A stretch of 43,806 bases of DNA from Choanephora cucurbitarum (GCA_025331435.1 JAIWNI010000159.1:1-43806); one strand, 5' to 3'. Shown: positions 22,957 to 35,753, counted from the stretch's first letter. Numbers and translations: made by a program. Notes: generated from the sequence alone by a model not told the origin.

Positions 22957-23039
22957 TAATTCTACTAATAACATCATCTACCCTGAACTTCTTTTTCAAA
23001 ATAAGATATTATTGTTTTTTAGGCTATAATACATCGTTG

Positions 23040-23185
23040 AGATGCTATTTATTCTATATGAATTAAAGTGTGGGCGGTAGGTGGTGTGGGTCTGTGTGAG
23101 TTAGATGGTGGGGAGGGGGGTCAGGAACCAAACCGTGAGATGACGACAGCCGTAAAGAGAGCGTAGCGAGTAGCGCGGCTATTTA
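23040..23185 (+). other. G/GT-rich block and GAGCGTAGCGAG motif before a Helitron
   Basis: Strongly G-rich plus strand (GTGTGGGCGGTAGGTGGTG, then GGGGAGGGGGG), followed at 23157-23185 by AGAGCGTAGCGAGTAGCGCG and GGCTATTTA. A related motif sits before the second Helitron (28304-28325). It may mark the 5' side of the element; the exact terminus is not proven. Confidence 0.4.
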
Positions 23186-23257
23186 ATTATACTTAAATAT
23201 GAATCGAAAAGAGATTCCCCTGCACCTTTTCTTTACTTTCTAGTAAAAGTTTTAAAC

Positions 23258-26200
23258 ATGTCAAACTGCGAACCAATTTGTGCTTGTGGTAAACAGCCAG
23301 GTCATAGCCGTAGAACCTTTAGAGGCTGTCCTCTCAATCCTACCAATGTAAACTCTATTGAAGCTACTACTACTGTAAACAATGCTACAAACTTTAAAAT
23401 ACTTTATAAACGATTTTTACTAATTCCTTCATACTTTAATAGCTTGATGAACCCATGGAAGTTGATACTACTGATAAAATGGTTGACCTTGAAATTCAGC
23501 AAACTTCAACCGCTTAATGTTCAGCATGTTATCAATTCGGACACTCGTGTATAACTAACCCCCTTATACTTTGTACACACCACCAAGTGCTGTACCTGGT
23601 CGCCACAGCAACACTAAGATATCAATGCAGACTGATGAACTTCCCGAGAGACACAGCTTTGGCAGAATATCTTATGTATGTCCTACTTGTGACGCATTTA
23701 TATGACCTGAAAAATGAGCTGAAGGTGGCATCTCAACAACAAGATATCGTTTGTGTTGTAGCTTAGGTAAATATGCCTTGAGTTCCTTGGAACCTACTCC
23801 TCATTCGGTTGCAGATCTCTGAGAAACAACGACAGACAAAGTCAAGAATTTAGAAAAAATATACGTGGGTAGAACAACGCTCTTGGCTTCACTTCAATGG
23901 AAGTAAATTTAAATAGCAATGTCCATAATTTACGAGGTGGTGCTTATGCTTTCAGAATTTATGGCAATCTCTATCATCGAATTGGATCTCTTCTTCCTAA
24001 TGTCAACCAAGCAACAGCTTTTGCCCAGATCTACGTATATGATGCAAGCAATGAGATCAGCAACAGACATTCAGTAGCCAACCATCTTGACATTGAGATT
24101 TTAGAGCAACTACAGCTTTTTATGCATGACCACAATCCAATTATGAGAGACTTCAAGACTATGGCTCAGTTTGTAAGTGAGAATCCAGACCAAGTTGCTG
24201 ATGTGTCTATGGTGTTCAAAGCAGAAGGAACGCGCGACCCTAGAAGATATAATGCACCTACTACTTCAACTGAGATCGGCATCTTGCTTTTAGGTAATGG
24301 TAGAAGGCAAGAAGATGAGCAATCGAAGTATCTAGATATAGTGATTCGATCTAGGCATGGAGGGTTTCAAAGGGTGAATGAATTGAACCAGATGTATGAC
24401 CCTATGTCATATGTCTTGCTTTTTCCTAAGGGACAACGTGGCTGGAATAAGGATTGTGTATCAATAAGTGGAGTAAGAGTAACTAAAATGCAGTATTACA
24501 GCTTTCGTTTGATATATAAGGGATTAGATCATTGTCTTCATTTGTTTGGAAAGCTCTTCCATCAATACATTGTTGACATGTACACTAAGATTGAGCAGTT
24601 TCGTTTGAACTTCATTCGTAGTAACCAGTCTAGCCTTCGATTTGGCTTATACCGTGGGCTTCAAGATGCAGTTGCTCATGATGATACCGACGCCAACTCT
24701 CTTGGGCTAAAAGTTATTCTCCCCAGCACATTCACTGGAGGATTCAGAAATATGGTGCGACTCTATCAGGATTCAATGAATATTGTGAGAAGACTGGGTA
24801 AGCCTGATTACTTCATTACATTTACTTGCAACCCCACTAGACCGGAAATTACAAACGAGCTCATATTTAGTCAAAGTGCTTCTGATAGACCAGATTTGTC
24901 TTCCAGAATATTTAAGATAAAATTCGAAGAGTTAATGAATGATCTCACCAAAAATCACATATTGAGCAAAGTCATTGACCATGTCAGTGTCATCGAGTTT
25001 CAAAAACGTGGGCTACCTCATGCTCACATTTTGATTATCGTAAGACTAGAAGTCAAGTTAAGAAGCGTGGATGATTATGATAAGGTGGTATCTGCTGAAA
25101 TACCGGATCAAACCGAGTTTCCTCTGGCCTAAGCAACTGTATCAACGAACATAATGCATGGTCCATGCGATTCCCTCAATCCCATGGCTGTTTGTATGGA
25201 ATATGGAAAATGTACAAAAGGTTTTCCCAAGAAATTTATCAATGTAACCATCTCATCTGAGTCTTGCTATCCACAATATGGAATAAGAGAGGATGGTAGA
25301 TATGTTGTTAAAAAAAATGGTGCCATTTTGAACGATTTATGGGTAGTAATTCATAATATCTATCTTTGTACAAAGTATGACGCGTATAGCAATGCAGAAA
25401 TTCGCAGAACCGTCTCGGCTGTAAAATATATCTATAAATATGTCTACAAAGGCCATGATAGAGCAACCGTTATCATCAGCAACAATAACCAACAACAAAA
25501 TAGATATCAAAATGGGGTAGTTCATGATGAGGTAAATCATTTTGTCGATACATGTCTCTGCACCTGGGGCTGCATGACGAATTTTCGGATTTTCTCTTCA
25601 CAAAGAATACCCCTTCCATCAACATCTAAGCATTCATCTTGCTGGTCAACAAGTTATATAATTCGAAGAAGGATCTAACTCGCAGAATGTATTGAGATCA
25701 GATGCCGCTACTAGAAATACGACTCTCATTGCTTGGTTTGGTTGCAACCGAAATGATCCTCATGGTCGTCAGTTCCTCTACACTGAATTTTCTGAGCATT
25801 ATACATGGCACAAGAGAGAGTATAAATAGAAACAAAGACAAAGAGGCTTGCATGAAACTATTGGTAGAATTTACTCTGTATCTCCCAGAGAACCGGAAAA
25901 GTTCTATCTTCGCATGCTGCTAAATCATGTTCGTGGGGCTAAAAGCTTTGAGGATTTGAGAACTGTAGATGGAACATTGCACGAGACTTTTCAGGCTGCG
26001 GCCCGAGCTAAGGGTCTTTTGGCTGACGATGAGCAATGGGATCTTTGTTTACTGGAGGGGAATACGTTCAAGTCCGCAGTAATGCTTAGGAAATTATTTG
26101 CTGTGATTTTGCTATTTTGTGAACCTTCAGATCCATTGAGACTTTGGAACTCACATAAAGCAAACCTTTCCGATGATTATTTACTTGCTCAAAGATCTTG

Positions 26201-27932
26201 ATTAGTGGGCGAATCATATGAACTTACTGATGAAATGAAAAGCATTGTTTGAGGCAACTCTCTCTTGGATATCGATGATATACTAAGTGCTCAAAATTCT
26301 CGGATCACCAATTTTGATGGAATTGAATTGCCTACTGTTGACACCAGAGAGCTTCCTACAAATGAATACCAAGGCATGAATAGAAACGAGCGAGAGCAAC
26401 GTGAACTTTTTCGTGAAGCAGCATCCTCTATGTTTGATTCTGTTGATCTGCCCTTCAATGCTAATCAACGATTGATTTTTGACACTATCATGGAGGCATT
26501 TCACAGAGGTCATACAGTTGATGGTGGTGTCCATTCACACTATGGTAACAATATCTTTTTTCTAGATGGTCCAAGTGGTACCGGGAAGACTTACCTCTTC
26601 AATGCTATACTACAGGCCATTCGACGAACAAATAACATTGCTCTCTCGATTGCAGTCAGTGGAACTGCTACTCTTCTTCTAAAAGGTGGTCATACTGCTC
26701 ACTCAAGGTTCAAGATACCTATTGACTGTACCACTATTTCTGTTTGCAATATGAGGCCAACTTCATCTGAGGCACAGTTAGTGGCACTTTCACCTGTAAT
26801 TGTTTGAGATGAGGCCTCAATGATTAGTAGGGATGTTGTTGAGATAGTAGATAGGTCTTTCAAAGACATCATGAAGAAAAAAGATGCCAGGCTTGCCCAT
26901 GTTCCATTCGGTGGAAAGCTTATTGTATTTGGTGGCGACTTTCGTCAGGTCTTACCAGTTGTACCCCGTGGCACTAGAAATGAGATTATTGAAGCAAGTG
27001 TTTTGACTTCGCCTCTCTGGGATAACGTCCAAGTGCTTAACTTGACAATGAACATGAGATTGCAACAGGGCTTGACTTCAAATGACCCGGGATCGGCTTA
27101 TAGATTGCAGGAATTCGCCACTGTCTTATTATCTATTGGCAATAGCTCATATCCTGTTCTACCGTCTACAATAAGCACTATCCGTATTCCTGAAAGTATG
27201 CTATTGCCAGGAGATTCTCTCTCTGATCTTTGTAAGCATGTATACAACGATTTTGAGCATCCAAATGATATACAGCCTGATACTTTGGCGTCTAAGGCGG
27301 TATTAGCACCAACAAATGCCAATGTTGCCGAAGTCAACAGTTTGGTGCAAGAAAAACTCCTAGGTGAATGTACTGAGTATTTCAGTACGGATTTTGCCTT
27401 AAACGAAGATGATGCATTAAGACTACCAACTTAATTTTTAAATTTTTTAGAGTGTGGCAGTATTCCTCCTCACAAGCTGCAGATTAAAATTAACTTTCCT
27501 GCTATGATGCCAAGAAATCTTGATTCCTCACGAGGTATATGCAACGGTACAAGACTGATTTTTAGGGCCTTTCAGCGTAATTCAATTTTTGCCGAAGTCG
27601 CAACAGGCCCACATAGAGGTGCCTTATTTTTTATTCCTCGAATCACCATACATGCAACTGTTGAGCAAGCCGGTGTTGAGTTTAAGCGATGCCAATTTCC
27701 AAGTCATCCAGCTTATGCTATGGCAATTAATAAGTCTCCAAGCCAAACTTTAGATTCTGTTGAACCTTATCTGCCTGCTCCTGTATTTTCGCATGGACAA
27801 CTTTATGTCGCTATCTCTCAAGTAAAAAAACCAGAGGGTATCAAAATTCTTACTACTGTACCCTCAACGCTACCAAATCAAGAGAAAAAGTATAAATCAA
27901 ACATCGTTTACACTGAAATGTTTCGCAACTAA
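23258..27932 (+). pseudogene. Helitron 1: Rep (HUH-Y2) plus PIF1 helicase, disrupted
   Basis: A rolling-circle transposon protein in broken frames. The N-terminal ICACGKQPGHSRRTFRGCPL is Cys-rich. The 23897-25132 section holds the Rep core with ITFTCNP and the HUH motif GLPHAHILII. The next section has KYIYKYVYKGHD with the two candidate catalytic tyrosines. The helicase follows: Walker A GPSGTGKT near 26570, a Walker B region interrupted as VIV-stop-DEASM (TGA 26805-26807, TGG expected), then GGDFRQVLPVVPRG and motif VI near YVAISQVKKPEG. Other in-frame stops: TAA 25130-25132 and TAG 25827-25829. Frameshifts occur in 23.55-23.9 and near 25.6 kb. HUH and Y2 residues survive, but the protein cannot be made whole, so the copy is dead unless helped in trans. 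Confidence 0.88.
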
Positions 27933-28303
27933 GACTTTTATTCACTTTCCTTATCTATGCTCCCTATACATTGACTCCAATTTCCCCTATGCTTTATGGT
28001 TTTCTTTTCTTTTCTGTATAACACAAATACTATATCTAATGTATACAATTTGTATACCTCAAACTCATTTTGTGCACAAAAATATGATATGCCAACTCTC
28101 TCTATGCTGTTTATGCTGTAATCCATATCTCATTATATAATAAACCCAATAATCTCTTAATACCCAATAACCAAAGATGTCGTAGGAAGTTCTTTTTGAA
28201 GCTCATAGTATTAAGCATAAAGCATCAAATTCGTATCAGCTCCATCCTTTACACTGCCCGGGGACACATGTTTTATTATCAAAGCGACGGTTTGAAATAC
28301 AGA

Positions 28304-28510
28304 AAGCGCAGCGAAGGGCTATTTTATACCACAGCGAAGGTTCAAAAAAATATGGGTGAGGCTCCCACTTTGAGCTTCTCAGCAGATTAGTTGACCTGCG
28401 GCGGTATGAGCATATTACAAAACGCAGCGTGCCGAACCATAGTGAAGGTCAATAAGATTAACCAGAGCGTAGCGGAGGTGCCCATTTTTATTACCGCAAC
28501 GTAGGTTTGG
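28304..28510. repeat. cluster of degenerate CGNAGCG/AGCGAAGG motifs
   Basis: Irregularly spaced copies: GCGCAGCGAAGGGC (28306), CACAGCGAAGG (28330), ACGCAGCGTGCC (28422), AGAGCGTAGCGGAGG (28464) and CCGCAACGTAGG (28494). They occur just before the second Helitron. Function is unknown; they could be protein-binding sites or part of the Helitron end. Confidence 0.45.
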
Positions 28511-28525
28511 ATTGTAAAATGCTCG
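28407..28525. mobile_element. 119-bp foldback, possible TA-flanked mini-MITE
   Basis: Arms 28405-28420 (TATGAGCATATTACAA) and 28512-28527 (TTGTAAAATGCTCGTA) are inverted and match at 14 of 16 positions. Each outer end is TA, which would be the target duplication. Too small to code. It could instead be a Helitron-end hairpin. Confidence 0.4.
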
Positions 28526-28673
28526 TATTAGTTAAATATCGTAAGGTTTTTTAAGAAGTCTCAATAAAAAAAAATCCTTTATATATTTTTCTTGTAACTA
28601 GAACTATTGAATTCCTCCTCTTTCGCTTTTCATACACTTTTTATTCCCAATCAGTTCTAAACCCTTAATTGAG

Positions 28674-31600
28674 ATGTCCCGTCAAGAAATTCAAGCTTTT
28701 CTCTCCCGCTTCCGCTTCCAAGACAACTCTTTGGCTTCTTTTGATAGCTTGCAAAAAAATCAAATTGTAAGGTTTCAAAAGTTTGCTGGGATGAAACCAG
28801 ATGAGCTCTGTTGTATCTGTCTCTGTGTTCTGTAGGAAGAAGAACAGGCATATCGTACTCTTCAAGATGCCGAAAATAACTTGAAGAATTGCTATGAGTG
28901 GAAGTTAGTTCCCCTTAAAAACCCTCAAGGAATCAATTTCATGGTTTGCAAGGCCCATGTTAATACCTATAAAAATGAGCTTTCTACCTATGTGTATCCA
29001 GGCTTGTAACTTAATAACAAATGTTAGTTCAGAAGTTGAAGGCTAAATTACCCAATGTCTAGGTGACTTAATTCCAGAAGCTCAAGCTCTAAACTATCGA
29101 GAGCTCTCTGTTCTTTCGCCCTTAAAGCTAATGACTCAAATCACCAGAAATTCAACCCTCCTGAATGGATGTGTTGGTCATCACGAGGTTTCTGGCACTG
29201 CTAATTAGAAACACAACTATACATTTGCTGAAATGGCTTATGGTGGTACTCTGGGTTTATTTTATCAAAGAGGTGATCCTGGTAACATAAGAAAACAAAG
29301 ATTGATTGCAGCTTACACTGCAATTCAAGAAACCCACCCTTTTTTGGCTCGTTATTAGTTGCAGTCATTAATGTATTCGTTGGTTAACTACCATATCAAA
29401 GAAAACGCCAAGTATATCGGTGGTCGCAGAAGAGACGAATGGTCTAACAACTATTTACTTCCAAATGATACCGTACACCCTCAAGCATCTGAACCAAATT
29501 TTCAGGACTTGTATATTGGTCAAGACTCAACAGGAACAAATACAAGAATAACACATCCTAGTTTTCTGACTTTGTTTTTTTTACCTGTATCCTGAGAGTA
29601 AGGGTCACTATTCCATGACTACTCCTATCGAAGAAGATTGTGCTCTTGCTGGGGAAAATCTAAAGGGCCACACCGATTTGAGACTCATGATGAAAGATTG
29701 TAGATTTGCAAAGGACCAATCTTTCCTCCTTTTCATGTTGGGCGCTATTGAAAAAAATAACATCGCTACTGCAAACAGACTTGTAATTTCCACAAAGGGT
29801 CGAAGCAACATTAGACAAAGAGATGTGATTGATGCTGCCACTAAATCGTATAACAAAAATATCGTATCCACTGTTCCTTACGTTGTTTGCTCATCGTATG
29901 CTTATAAAAGAAGAAATTTCTTGAATTTGCAAACAGTGTTTAACAGTCTTGGTGCCCCTCAACTGTTTTTGACTTTTAGCTGTAATGATTACAGTCCTGA
30001 CTTTGCTGCTGCTACTGGTACTCAATATCCTCGTGAAGATTGCGTACTATTTGCCAACCACTTCAATAGAAAATGGAAACACCTTCTCAACGTATACATG
30101 TTTGGTCATTTTGCCAATATGATTGGCGGTGTAAAAGATTTTAGCTGGGTACTCGAAATTCAAGACAGAGGTAGTCCTCATATTTATTGTGTTCTTTGGA
30201 CTGAAAAACCTGTACAAGAATTAATTCGCCTCAATGCGAACACTTTTAGGTGACAGTCTAGAAGAGCCGCCGATGATCCTCCACTTCATGATTTGATTTT
30301 GAGGCATCAAACGCATATTTGTAATCCCGTGTATGTATAAAATCATCACTAGTACAATTGACTTTACCCAAATCTGACTTTATTTCTGATAGATATTGCA
30401 AATTGGGTGAAAACTGTACATGTCGTTTTGGTTATCTTAAACAACCTGGACCTTGTACCGAGTTTGTTGGTGAGTCATGCATCTACGAGCGTAGGGTTGA
30501 AGACATGAATATCAACAACTACAATCCCTACCTTTTGGCCGTTTAGAGAGCCAATATGGATATTCAGTACAATTGTGGTAAAGCGGCTGTAAGATATTTA
30601 GCAAAATATATAGCCAAGAATGTGTCAGATACTAGATATGAGATCAATAGCAAAGCTACACATGAACACTATAAGGTCAGTAATGAAGTATCTCCAAGGG
30701 AGCACTATAAAAGTAAAATATTAGGGGCTATTGAAGCTGTGTACGACTTGGTGGGCTGGAATAAGCATCAAAGCTCAAAACCAGCATCATTTTTACAAAT
30801 CAATCTTCCAGGCTACGATCGTGGATTACTTGAATCTGATATCAAGGAACTTGATCCTAACAGTGATGAATTTTCTTCTCGAACTCATGTTTGATAAGTG
30901 GGATGAAATGAATCTAAATATCGACGGTTGATAACTTGAATTTACCAGAGAAATGCGAAACTGAAATGAAGCAAAACAATTGACAATGCCTCAGTTTTAT
31001 TCATTCTACAGAGATGTTGATATGGATACTTTTTATGGAACAGGTGGCAATTACATGCGTTCCTTTTATCATGAAGAGCTCCCAATATATGTTTCTTCCC
31101 AATATACTATATACGTACTTCGACATAAAGAAGCTTATTGGAGAACATTCGCACAAAGTGAACTAAATGGCGAAAAGTATTATTATCGGCAAAGAGTCAT
31201 AAAAAAGGCCATATACAAAACTACCTTTGAAAAGGAAAAGGGTCCCTACAGAACTTGGAGAAGTAAGTTATGTCTTTAAAAATAAACAGCTTCTAACATC
31301 TTTAGCGACACATTACTTTGAATATCTTGTATCAATTCCGGTAGAGCAAGGTGGTATCTCTTTAGAAGACAGACCAACTAATATTCAAAACTTGGAAGAT
31401 GTCCGTGATTCTGAAAGGGGTCTAGAAGCTACACAAGTAGAACTCGAAGTGATGCTGAATAGTGCTAACGCATCTCAAAGAGAGATATTCCAAGGTGTTC
31501 TATACGAACTGAAAATAAACACTACCGCGTTTGTATTTGGTGCTGCAGGTACTGGAAAGTCCCACTTGTTGAAAATGCTTGAAAGACACTACAAGATTCG

Positions 31601-32799
31601 AGGTTTTAAGGCAAGAAAAAAATTAGAAAAAGACACTGTACCATCATGTTCACATTTTGTCGTGCAAAAACAGGTTTTCAAGTTAGCACCAACAGGCGTG
31701 GCTGCTCATAATATTGGCGGAATGACAATACATAGATTTCTTCGTATCAATGCTTCAACGAACAGTCCTAACCACTTGATGATAGATAACATGTTGAAGC
31801 TGTACCCTAAAATAATGCTTTTGATTGATGAATACTCAATGCTGAGTGAAACTTTACTTGATATGTTAAATAATACATTAATCAAAGCTACAAATAGAAA
31901 CGTGGCTATGGGTGGTATCAAGAGTATCTTCTTTGGAGATTTGGCACAACTTCTTCCTGTAAACCAAAAAGAAGAACCAATTTGGAAGTCTGGACTATTT
32001 CGTTACTCAGGAAAGTATTGTTTAATGGAACCTGTAAGACAAACTGAAGCTGGTTTTATAGAAATTTTGAACAAAGTACGATTATGTCAATTTGATTAAT
32101 CGGTCATCAAGTACATCAACAGTAGAGCGGTGCTGAAAACTGATATTCCAAACAAATCGTTAAGACTTTATACCACTCGTCAGAGAGTCAATACTGCTAA
32201 TTCGAAAGACTTTGATGCTATGTCAAGAGAAGCCGTATTTTTTCTTGCTCATGATACATACAATGAAGGATCCAGAAATTCTGCTATCCGCGCTCTAAAC
32301 GAAACGAGACTACTACAAGAATTGAAGCTATCAAAATGATATGCCTGTGATGTTAATTCAAAACTTGCACGTCTCTAGTGGCTGGGTCAATGGTGCCATT
32401 GCTCAAGTCAAGGAGATTGAAGAAGAGAACGTCCTTCTTTCTAAAGAGGGACCCGATGGTGACGAAATGACTTTGTGGGTGTAAAGGATTACCAGAAGTG
32501 TGCCTGGAACCAACTATCTCAGATCGCAATTTCCAATCGTGCCTGCTTTTGCCTCCACCATTCATAAAGCTCAAAGTGCTACTATCGACTCTGTAGCAAT
32601 ATATTTGGATGATATGATGTCTCATGGTTAGCTTTATGTAGCAATGTCTCGTGTACGAAAGAGCGAAAATCTGTTTTTCTTTGGATCTGAATTGCCTTTA
32701 CGAATCAAACGCAAATATGACTTAAACTTGGATACTATTGACATAGTAGAGTATGCCAAAAAACGTCAAAAGAGAAAAACTGAAAATGAAGATAATTAA
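28674..32799 (+). pseudogene. Helitron 2: Rep plus PIF1 helicase, different family, disrupted
   Basis: Starts MSRQEIQAFLSRFRF with a likely intron at 28766-28834 (GTAAGG to CTGTAG). An N-terminal region has LSPLKLMTQITRN and GHHEVSGTAN. The Rep core reads LFLTFSCNDYSPDF, then DRGSPHIYCVLW, where the second HUH histidine is tyrosine. The Y2 motif is AVRYLAKYIAKN. The helicase has Walker A GAAGTGKS near 31545, Walker B IMLLIDEYSML, FGDLAQLLPVN, and a final YVAMSRVRKSENLFFFG. In-frame stops: TAG 29206-29208, TAG 29356-29358, TGA 30251-30253, TAG 30544-30546, TAA 32097-32099, TAA 32482-32484, TAG 32629-32631. Most fit C-to-T change of CAG, CAA or CGA. It differs enough from Helitron 1 to be another family. 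Confidence 0.87.
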
Positions 32800-33236
32800 A
32801 GTAACAAAACGATCTGCACTTAAGAAGGCGCTTAAGAACATAGCTCCCAGAACAAAAACACTACTGATCAAAGACTTAAGTTTTTAGAATAAAATAGAGT
32901 GCAACATGACAAAACAAAAGAAGAGTGTGTTCTGTGTTAATTCAAATTTGGTAATTTTATGACTGTTGCGATTGCAGTGTACTTGTGAAATGACGCTTTG
33001 CGCTTAACAATTATTATGAAATCCAATTCTTCTGCTTTCCTCTATTCCTCGCTTTTCTTTCTTTATTGTTTTCTATCAAATTCATTGCCTCTTTTATTTC
33101 ATATATATTCCTTCTCTTATTACCTACATCTTGGTCAGTATACTTATGCAATAATCCTCATAACTCATATATTAACTCCTATATTTAAATCAGTTGGTAA
33201 ATAAAATATATTCAAAACTAAGAACCACAGAACAAA
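32800..33236. other. AT-rich spacer between Helitron 2 and the MULE
   Basis: No gene recognised. A 68-aa hydrophobic frame at 32998-33204 lacks an ATG and has no motif. No clear Helitron 3' hairpin with a CTRR end was found. Confidence 0.4.
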
Positions 33237-33385
33237 CCCTAATATTACAGAGAAATCGAGATCTCCTTAAAGGAATGATGTATTTGGCAGGCCTCAAAAT
33301 CACTTTTGAATCAGAATATTTTGGCATTAGAAACGAAATAAATTTTAAAAAATGACATAACATTAATAAACAAAAAAAAGGGGGT

Positions 33386-35753
33386 TTATTGTCTTTGAGT
33401 ATTCATTCTTATAAGATTGTTATGTTTATCCATGTATGCTTGTAGAGCGTTCAAATAGTTTTGGAGCTTGCTTTTTAAAAGTTCTGTTTCTTCAGGTGTT
33501 GCAGAGTTTTTCGTTTTTAAAAGGTCATTTCGACTGTGATATAATGTAGTAATCATACTACTAGTTTGAGCAAGATTATATTCAGTTTGCGATATTTCCT
33601 CAGCATCACAAGGATTGCTTTGATCAGTAATGGGTGCATCATCAGAAAAGAGGTTAGTATCAGAAGCCAAGCTCAAGTGAGGAACATGAAGCTTTAACAA
33701 GTGAATATGTTTGCACAGTCTCTGGTTTTTTTGATAGTAGTAGCATGAGCAGTTCTGGATAATCGAGTTATCGACAGAAACAGAATAAACTACCTCCTCA
33801 GAAGTGAATGACTGGACCATAAACCTGCCTTTTACCTGTACATCACCTTCTACGTCAACATCAGCATCATCTCTATCTTCATCTTCGTCTTCAAAAGCTC
33901 TAATCATCATACTCCTTAACTCTTCTGGAATTCTCTCTGCCTCCAACTCAACTCTTCTTCTCTCTCTTTGAGCTCGAGTCATAGCTCCTGTATTTTCCAA
34001 AATTCTGATCTTCTCCTTCTCAAGATCGTATTTTACTTCTTCAGTCAGAATATAGACCAGTCTATCCAATCTCTTGTTTCTGTTTCTCATTAGATAGACA
34101 GACTTAAGTTGGTTGTGCCATGATTCAACATAATTGTTGGTGAGCATGTGGCTAAGCTCAAGAGGATGATATGCACGGCTCCAAGTCTTGAATTTTGCTT
34201 CGCTGCACCACTCTTTTTCAAAATAATCAAGGAATTCTTTGGAACTTGAATAAGTATCAAAGAACTTCTCAATCTTGTGATGAAAAGCATCAACATCATC
34301 TTCAAACAACATGGACTTAAGCTCAGTCATCATCTCTCTTCTAATGGCACGATTGTCGGCAGCTGTCTCACCATACTTGACCTTGAGGTTCAGTTGTCTA
34401 TTCCATTCTTGAGAGACATGGAATAGACAATGCTGAATCTCGCAGCTGGGAAAGACAGTTTTGACAGCCGTAGTCTCAGCTTGACTACAATCAATGGTGA
34501 TTTGCTGAGGATTTACAATCAGATTGTTGTTCTTCAAGTATTGCAGCCATTGACTAATAGGAGCAAAAGTATGATCATTTGTGATCATGTAAGCAACAGG
34601 ATAGCCACGGTCAATTTGTTCATCACGTACAACGATACTGTACAGTATATCATTGACTCTTCTAGAAATACTGTAAGTGGCATCCATAAAGAAGGTACGA
34701 GATTTCTCGAGCAAGACTTGTTGTTCAGGGGAAATGAAACCATGAGCAAAGAGAGCTGAATCATTCGAGTATAAAGCCAAATTGCCATGGAAAATCATAA
34801 ATCCTTTTCGGGGGAGAATCTCATTCAACCAGATTTGGAAAGAAGTCACGTCATCGTTGTGAAACAAGTAAAGCTTCTTGTTGATCTAGTTGAAGAAAAG
34901 GTAAGATGTTAGGAAAAAATGTGTTGTGTTGTGTTGTGTTGTGTTGTGTTGTGTTGTGTTGTGTTGTGTTGTAATGTGATGTGATGTGATGTGTTGTGTT
35001 GTGTTGTGTTGTGTTGTGTTGTAATGTGATGTGTTGTAATGTGATGTGATGTGATGTGATGTGATGTGATGTGATGTGATGTGATGTGAAATATAGATTC
35101 TTTACCTTCTGTAACTGGTTCCAAATATCATGGTAAGAAACTGTTCTACCGTGCAATCTTGATTCTTGGTTGTCCAACTTGCGAAGAATGTCAGTTCTTA
35201 CTCGTCCAGGAAGCTTCGATGAGTTCAGCAACTGTTGCTCAGTCTCATTCAAGACAGTAGGAGCAAGAGGTAAAGTGCGCAAATCCTCAGTACTGTCACC
35301 AGGGATATGATTGACGTACGAGTTGATAGGTTGAAAGACGTAAAATTCAGGTGTATTAGTGTAGCAAACAACCTTCAACTGCGCGAGACAACCACATTTC
35401 TTCGACTTCTTCTGTACAGAGCGTCCGTCAGCTTTGGCAACGGATACATACTTACCTGCACGATGACACTCGTATGTTTGACTGAAAACAACTCGTTTAG
35501 CACGAACTTTCTTAGTTGGATCTACTGAAGCATCAGAATCCTCAATTCTTCTTCTTTTCTGTTTGTTGTAAATGATCCACTTGACAGCACATTCTTGCTC
35601 GATTTTCTTGAGGCATTCCTCCCAGACTGAAGACTCAACTTTGATTGTTTGGTTAAACTTCTTGACACCGTCAATTTCAGAAGGAACAAGAGCAGTGCTG
35701 ATGTTGTCGAGGTTGAAAACGGTTTCAATTGCGGAAGTAATAACAGATGACAT
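33386..35753 (-). CDS. MULE transposase with SWIM zinc finger, intact
   Basis: Cut-and-paste transposase of the Mutator-like group. Exons 35753..35106 and 34885..33386 join in frame to 715 aa. The 220-nt intron has GTAAAG and AACTAG borders and is filled with a pentanucleotide microsatellite. The N-terminal half has a basic KRRRIED stretch and a FAR1/WRKY-like Cys-His pattern (YECHRAGKYVS, KKCGCLAQLKV, VNHIPG), probably the DNA-binding part. The catalytic MULE domain shows FFMDATYSISRR, QITIDCSQAE, QHCLFHVSQEWNRQ and LTNNYVESWHNQL, giving the candidate D, D, E residues. The C-terminal SWIM finger is CSCYYYQKNQRLCKHIH. There is no internal stop, unlike the neighbouring Helitrons, so this is the youngest element here and may be active. 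Confidence 0.9.
34920..35090 (+). repeat. pentanucleotide microsatellite (TTGTG/ATGTG)n
   Basis: About 34 units of 5 bp in alternating blocks of TTGTG and ATGTG, lying wholly in the MULE intron. The 5-bp period is out of step with codons, and removing the intron restores a clean frame, so it is not coding. Confidence 0.95.

Noticed and set aside
34909..35124. Frames reading HNTTQHNTTQ-like repeats
   Set aside because: They are translations of the 5-bp microsatellite inside an intron whose removal restores the MULE frame.
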